Source: JAPOXR01 sp965199765 (GTDB taxonomy: Bacteria; Pseudomonadota; Alphaproteobacteria; Rhodobacterales; Rhodobacteraceae). Taken from it: DNA of 64,000 bases. Under the pieces are notes generated by a model. The model worked only from the letters and a program-made list of their open reading frames with translations. It searched no databases and was not told where the DNA came from. Where the stretch lies: contig CBDATC010000001.1 in the NCBI GenBank assembly GCA_965199765.1, positions 62,001 through 126,000 on the forward strand, read 5' to 3'. Both the position numbers and the translations under genes were made by a program. Below, piece after piece: positions 60,228 through 64,000 of the stretch. Each line of letters starts with the position of its first letter. Position 1 is the stretch's first letter.

Positions 60228-61361
60228 ATGATCTCGCGTCCCGAATTAACCCTTGGCATTGAGGAAGAGTATCTGATCATTGATCAGGAAACGACCGGTC
60301 TCGTTCCCACTCCCGACCCTCGATTTATTTTGGAATGTCAAAAGCTGACGGCGGGCAAATCAACCAACGAATATATGCAATGCCAGATCGAGGTTGGCAC
60401 ATCACCGCATAAAACTGCGGCTGGAGCTGGCCAGGAATTGGCCGAGCTGCGTTCTGCCGTCGCCAGCACCGCCGATAAGTTCGGTTATGCGATCATCGCG
60501 GCTTCCACCCATCCTTTTTCCAAATGGCGTGAACAAACTCACACACCCAAGGAACGTTATAATGCCCTTCGTCAGGATCTCGGACAAAGCGCTCGGAGAC
60601 TACTGATTTGCGGAATGCACATACATATCGGCATCGAAGATCCTGATCTCCGTATTGATTTGATGAATCAAGCCACTTACTTTCTTCCGCACATGCTCGC
60701 GCTTTCTTGTTCGTCGCCATTCTGGGAAGGTGACGATACATCTCTTGCATCCTACCGTCTTGCTGTATTTGACTCTTTGCCACGAACCGGTCTGCCGGAT
60801 ACGCTAAGTTCATTCGCCGAATACGAACGGCTTGTCAGTCATCTCGTTGACTCAAAGTGTTTGGAAGACGGATCGAAACTTTGGTGGGATATAAGGCCAT
60901 CTTCGAAGTTTCCAACAATCGAGCAGCGCATTACCGATGTATGCAGCCTGCACGAAGATACAGTTACCCTGACGGCATTGTTTCAGTCTCTGATCGCATT
61001 TTTGTTTAGGCTTCGAGCTCTCAATCAGCGCTGGCGCACCTATCCACCGACATTGATCAATGAGAACCGCTGGCGGGCGCAGCGCCACGGCATGAGCCAA
61101 CCGCTTATCGATCACGGCAAGACTGCTCCCATTCCATTTGCTGACCTTGCCGAGGAAATTATTTCTCTGTTCTCTGAAGACGCCGAAGAACTGGGCATAT
61201 TAGATGAATTTTTGGGAATCCGCAGAATTGTCAAGCGAGGCAATTCCTCCGACCGGCAAAGAGAAGTATTTATGAAGGCCAAAGCGGCCAACAAATCAGA
61301 TATCGAGGCTTTGAAAACCGTAACACGCAATTTGGTGGACGAATTCCTGTGCGGAATTTAA
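60228..61361 (+). CDS. Carboxylate-amine ligase, YbdK / glutamate-cysteine ligase 2 family
   Basis: ATP-dependent ligase of the GCS2 family, 377 residues. The N-terminal ELTLGIEEEYLIID, near residue 5, carries the metal-binding glutamates. CQIEVGTSP and the ICGMHIHIGI motif (near residue 130) complete the active site, and WWDIRPSSKFPTIEQRI is the C-terminal signature. YbdK-type proteins show weak glutamate-cysteine ligase activity; the natural substrate is uncertain. The gene is surrounded by insertion-sequence debris on both sides and has no operon partners, so it may be in the process of decay or have been imported. The reading frame looks intact. Confidence 0.88.
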   Translation: MISRPELTLGIEEEYLIIDQETTGLVPTPDPRFILECQKLTAGKSTNEYMQCQIEVGTSPHKTAAGAGQELAELRSAVASTADKFGYAIIAASTHPFSKWREQTHTPKERYNALRQDLGQSARRLLICGMHIHIGIEDPDLRIDLMNQATYFLPHMLALSCSSPFWEGDDTSLASYRLAVFDSLPRTGLPDTLSSFAEYERLVSHLVDSKCLEDGSKLWWDIRPSSKFPTIEQRITDVCSLHEDTVTLTALFQSLIAFLFRLRALNQRWRTYPPTLINENRWRAQRHGMSQPLIDHGKTAPIPFADLAEEIISLFSEDAEELGILDEFLGIRRIVKRGNSSDRQREVFMKAKAANKSDIEALKTVTRNLVDEFLCGI

Positions 61362-61583
61362 GACAACAGCCGACGCAAAGACGATGTGCAACGACATTGT
61401 CTGTCATTCCGTTTACCCCTTCTCTTAAACAGAACGAGCAGTGTCATCTCGCACGTCATCAAATCCTTTCGACGACAATATCGTAAAGGCCGTAGCTGGT
61501 GAGAATTGGATGACCATCAATACCACGGTAAGAAAGCGACGTATCCCCAAAGCGCCGAAACGCCAAAACGGCTTGGTTCATGG

Positions 61584-61730
61584 GTAGTGTCCAGAATCTT
61601 TCGCACTTTCGATCATGTGACGGCGGGTCCGTAATGTTGAAGTTTCATCTCGCGCAGAGGATCCATATTCATATACCTTAGCGTGCTCCACTGCGTGCCT
61701 GCGAAGCAACCTCACCGGCTGGAGCCGAGA
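61584..61730 (-). mobile_element. Solo 3' end of an IS256-family insertion sequence (copy 3)
   Basis: Left terminal AGTGTCCAGAATCTTTCG, then sequence that on the minus strand encodes GTQWSTLRYMNMDPLREMK and stops, the C-terminus of an IS256-type transposase. Similarity to copies 1 and 2 is strong to about 61710 and weakens after that. No target duplication is visible. Confidence 0.74.
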
Positions 61731-62065
61731 GGAACTGCTGCGGACCGTAATCTGTTCGTGCCGGTGATCGCTAAACAGCTCGTTCAGACGATGCGGACGC
61801 AGCTGGAGCAGCAGGCGGTTTACCAAGCTCTCGGAACCACCCCGAAGCCCGGGAGAACTGTTGAAACGGTTATCGGGCCTAAGCCGGCGAATCCAGTCCC
61901 GGAGAGCGCAGCTATTGCGACCGACAGTTTAGAAAAAACCGATATATACTCTGATAGTACAAGCTCGTTCTTGGCTCACCAGTGTTACATTTGGGATTGA
62001 GCCAGTTCGAGGAAACGGGCGTCAATGCACGCCGTCTCTTGTTAGGGTCAACCAGAATTTCTGAA
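61731..62065 (+). other. Unassigned interval between IS remnants
   Basis: About 335 bases between the IS256 end and the complete IS5-like element. A plus-strand open frame (61683-62000) has no recognisable family. It could be captured foreign DNA or decayed sequence; nothing else is seen. Confidence 0.35.
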
Positions 62066-62069
62066 CTTA

Positions 62070-63573
62070 GAGGTTTTTGCAAAATTCCTCGATGATGCCG
62101 GCTTTTGGAGCTCCGGTCCGGCTGACGGTCGCCGCCCGGCCCTGATCACGGGCTTGGAGGGTCGGGATTCGTCCTGATTCGCCGTGCCGGAGCCGGTTTG
62201 GCCCTTTTTTCCGGCTTTCGGCTTTTTTCAAGGCGAGCGGGAGCGCCTTCCCGAGACAGGAAGCTCTCCGGGGGCGGTGATAAGGGATTGAAGCCGGTTC
62301 AGATGTTCATGCGCATCATCTGATCGGTCAGCAGGGCGATCACGCCGAACATCAGATGACAGAACACTTTCTTATTGCCGCGCACCCGGACATGCTTGGC
62401 CCCGAACTGGTCCTTGAGGCGGCCGAAGAAACGCTCCACCGTCGAGCGTTCCCGCATGCGCGCCGTTTCGGCCGGCACATGACGCGCGGCGCGGTCGGCG
62501 CGCCGGCTGCTGTGAAGCTCCGCCTTGAGCTCCCGGTTCCGGCGCGGGTTCGGCTCGATCAGGGGAACATGGCCGAGGCGGAGAGAGCATGCGCGGATTT
62601 CATCGGCGTCATAAGCGCTGTCCATGAGATCGCAGAGACTGTCGGCCCGTTCGGCCGACATCGCCGCCAGGGGCAGAGCCGCCTGGCTGTCATGCAGCGA
62701 GGCCGATGTGAGAAGGCAGCTGACCGGGATGCCGCCGTCGGCGACATCGGCATGGAGCTTGTATCCCTTCCAGAAACCGCGGCGGCCCCTGCTGTCCTTC
62801 TTGACGCCGAAGTCGCAGGCCGAGGGCAGATCCCCGATCATCTCTTCCAGCGTCATCCTTGGCTGACGCTGCAGGCGGGTGAGCGGCTTTTTCACTTCCT
62901 CTCCTTTGCGCGGACGGCCCGGGCGGCGTTTCGCCCCGGCCTTCCGGCCCGGCTTCGGAACCGCTTTCTCGCGGGCCTCGACCGCCGTCGAGTCCCGGGA
63001 CAGATGACCGGCGAGATGATTGTCAAACATCTGTTTGACGATGGCATCGTGAACGCGCTCCGTCAGGCCTTCCCCGGCGAACTCCGCGAAAGCCCGCGAA
63101 AACGTCGCTTCGGAGGGAACTTCATAGCGGCGCAGCCAGCCGCACAGCTGCCGCAGCACCCGGTCGCAATGCAGACGATCGATCAGAGACCGGGTTGTGG
63201 GCAGATCGCACACCGCCTTGGCAAGAAATGCGCGGGCCAGCCTCAACCGGCTTTCCCGCGGCCGGCCGGGCCTGCGGCCGGTGAACCGGATCTGATGCTC
63301 CAGTCTGGAATACTCGATCGCTATGACGAGCTGCTCATGGCTGTCGCAGAGCGGACCGGCCTCTTCGCCGAGAAAAGGAAAAAGTTCCGCTTGAAAAAAT
63401 CCCCAGCGATCATTTATACTCTCTTGCAGGGACATCGGCCACACCTCCGTTATTTTGTGGTTTTACTGGTTGCAAGATACCGCGGATGGCCGATTCCTTA
63501 CAACCCCGCACCCCTCGATTTCAGCGTTTTTTCGCAGAAAACCAGGTGCGCGGCCCAATTTTGCAAGAGGCTC
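62070..63573 (-). mobile_element. Complete IS5-like insertion sequence (1504 bp) with target duplication
   Basis: Imperfect terminal inverted repeats: inward from the left GAGGTTTTTGCAAAATT, inward from the right GAGCCTCTTGCAAAATT, identical at 14 of 17 positions. CTTA flanks both ends (62066-62069 and 63574-63577), a 4-bp target duplication of the size usual in the IS5 family. A single transposase gene fills the centre. Base composition looks richer in GC than the surroundings. A deleted relative is at 59844. The 230 bases between the left end and the transposase stop (62070-62298) hold no gene. Confidence 0.85.
62299..63435 (-). CDS. DDE transposase, IS4/IS5-type
   Basis: Transposase of 378 residues from the ATG at 63435, with GGAGG 8 bases upstream; a GTG at 63444 lies too close to this site. 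The N-terminal region (to about residue 125) is of the DUF772 type, LPTTRSLIDRLHCDRVLRQL and SEATFSRAFAEFA. The DDE catalytic residues are apparent: Asp in SRDSTAVEAR near 148, Asp in LMDSAYDADEI near 272, and Glu in STVERFFGRLKDQFG near 334. A basic segment (PKPGRKAGAKRRPGRPRKG) lies between the first two. The frame is intact, so the element may be active. Confidence 0.92.
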   Translation of the reverse strand: MSLQESINDRWGFFQAELFPFLGEEAGPLCDSHEQLVIAIEYSRLEHQIRFTGRRPGRPRESRLRLARAFLAKAVCDLPTTRSLIDRLHCDRVLRQLCGWLRRYEVPSEATFSRAFAEFAGEGLTERVHDAIVKQMFDNHLAGHLSRDSTAVEAREKAVPKPGRKAGAKRRPGRPRKGEEVKKPLTRLQRQPRMTLEEMIGDLPSACDFGVKKDSRGRRGFWKGYKLHADVADGGIPVSCLLTSASLHDSQAALPLAAMSAERADSLCDLMDSAYDADEIRACSLRLGHVPLIEPNPRRNRELKAELHSSRRADRAARHVPAETARMRERSTVERFFGRLKDQFGAKHVRVRGNKKVFCHLMFGVIALLTDQMMRMNI

Positions 63574-63577
63574 CTTA

Positions 63578-63855
63578 ATCTTAAGAATGGGAAAGTCTCG
63601 CAGGTGTGTGCCGCCCCTATTTTCCGAACGGCAGGTATCGCAGTCCGCGGCCAGCGGTGGTGCGCCAAGTGGTCTTTTCTGGCTATCAGCGGCGGTTCCG
63701 TGATCGCACCGCAAGTGAAACGAAGCGGTTCCGCAAAGCAAACAGTGTCGTGCTCATCGTCGATCACCTGGCTCTCCAAGTCTGCAAAAAAGCCCAACCC
63801 ATCTGCCACGATAAGGACCGGAACGCCAAACTTGAAGGTGTTCTCACAAAAGGCA
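63578..63855 (+). other. Interval between the IS5-like element and the aldolase gene
   Basis: About 278 bases. An 85-codon plus-strand open frame (63606-63863) and overlapping minus-strand frames have no recognised family. I see nothing certain here. Confidence 0.35.
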
Positions 63856-64000
63856 TCAGGTGACCGAGGCCTGATGAATTCGGCGAACAGAGCGTTCCAA
63901 TGCAGCATCAAACTCAGCATCGCTCATGCTGTGAGAAAGACCTTCCACAAGCGCACGGGAGAAACTGGCGACCATATTGCTGTTGGCTGCCAAACGGCTG
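63856..64000 (-). CDS. Class I fructose-bisphosphate aldolase (C-terminus, runs off the right edge)
   Basis: The minus strand encodes 47 residues ending at the TGA at 63856-63858: SRLAANSNMVASFSRAL, then VEGLSHSMSDAEFDAALE and SVRRIHQASVT. This is the C-terminal end of class I fructose-1,6-bisphosphate aldolases of the bacterial single-chain type. Most of the gene lies outside the window, so motifs with the catalytic Lys cannot be checked. The neighbouring mobile elements do not interrupt it within the visible part. Confidence 0.72.
   Translation of the reverse strand, partial: SRLAANSNMVASFSRALVEGLSHSMSDAEFDAALERSVRRIHQASVT

Noticed and set aside
63606..63863. 85-codon plus-strand frame beside the aldolase
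   Set aside because: No family resemblance, and it runs into the supported minus-strand aldolase end.

Overview
The window looks like chromosomal DNA of an alphaproteobacterium of moderate GC content. The evidence is a heterotetrameric sarcosine oxidase operon (soxBDAG), a stand-alone ccmI, TRAP transporters of two kinds, a rhizobial-type aglEFGAK alpha-glucoside operon with a divergent LacI-type repressor, and edd/eda/glk for Entner-Doudoroff glycolysis. Order and genus cannot be fixed from the sequence alone.

Layout. 1-6087 (+): a family-5 (peptide/oligosaccharide type) ABC importer, cut by the left edge, then a 2-keto-3-deoxy-6-phosphogalactonate aldolase and an M48 metalloprotease. 6462-11650 (-): soxB-soxD-soxA-soxG. 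11888-14871: ccmI-ruvX-DUF1289 (+) meeting dusA (-). 15747-17906 (+): an unusual 719-residue PcfJ-like protein flanked by gene-poor DNA, followed by tRNA-Asp and two tandem tRNA-Val genes (-). 18725-24664 (-): lon, tgt and a fused TRAP permease. 24891-26522 (+): sufT, sufA, tpiA. 26897-30261 (-): alkA, an esterase, a DUF924 protein and lpdA. 30429-37713: an MFS transporter (+), cysS-cimA (-), an aminotransferase and a PLP amino-acid decarboxylase (+). 37688-38767 (-): a membrane fatty-acid desaturase.

38912-46252 (+) is a self-contained catabolic locus of unknown substrate: LacI-type regulator, TRAP importer DctPQM, a threonate-dehydrogenase-like beta-hydroxyacid dehydrogenase, a sugar-isomerase-like TIM barrel and a PanB-like protein. 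A 9-bp motif repeated at the regulator promoter and upstream of dctP suggests its operator. This is the best candidate for a new pathway. 46847-59473 is a complete module for alpha-glucosides: import (AglEFGK), hydrolysis (AglA and a GH1 beta-glucosidase), phosphorylation (Glk) and Entner-Doudoroff cleavage (Edd, Eda), with a textbook operator between aglE and aglR.

59474-63855 is mobile-element debris around a YbdK-like carboxylate-amine ligase. It contains one complete IS5-like element with a 4-bp target duplication (62070-63573), a deleted relative of it, and several solo ends of an IS256-family element. IS256 ends also lie at 6211, 26732 and 46349-46560, so all these dispersed repeats can be assigned to one family. 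At the right edge the last codons of a class I fructose-bisphosphate aldolase are readable on the minus strand.
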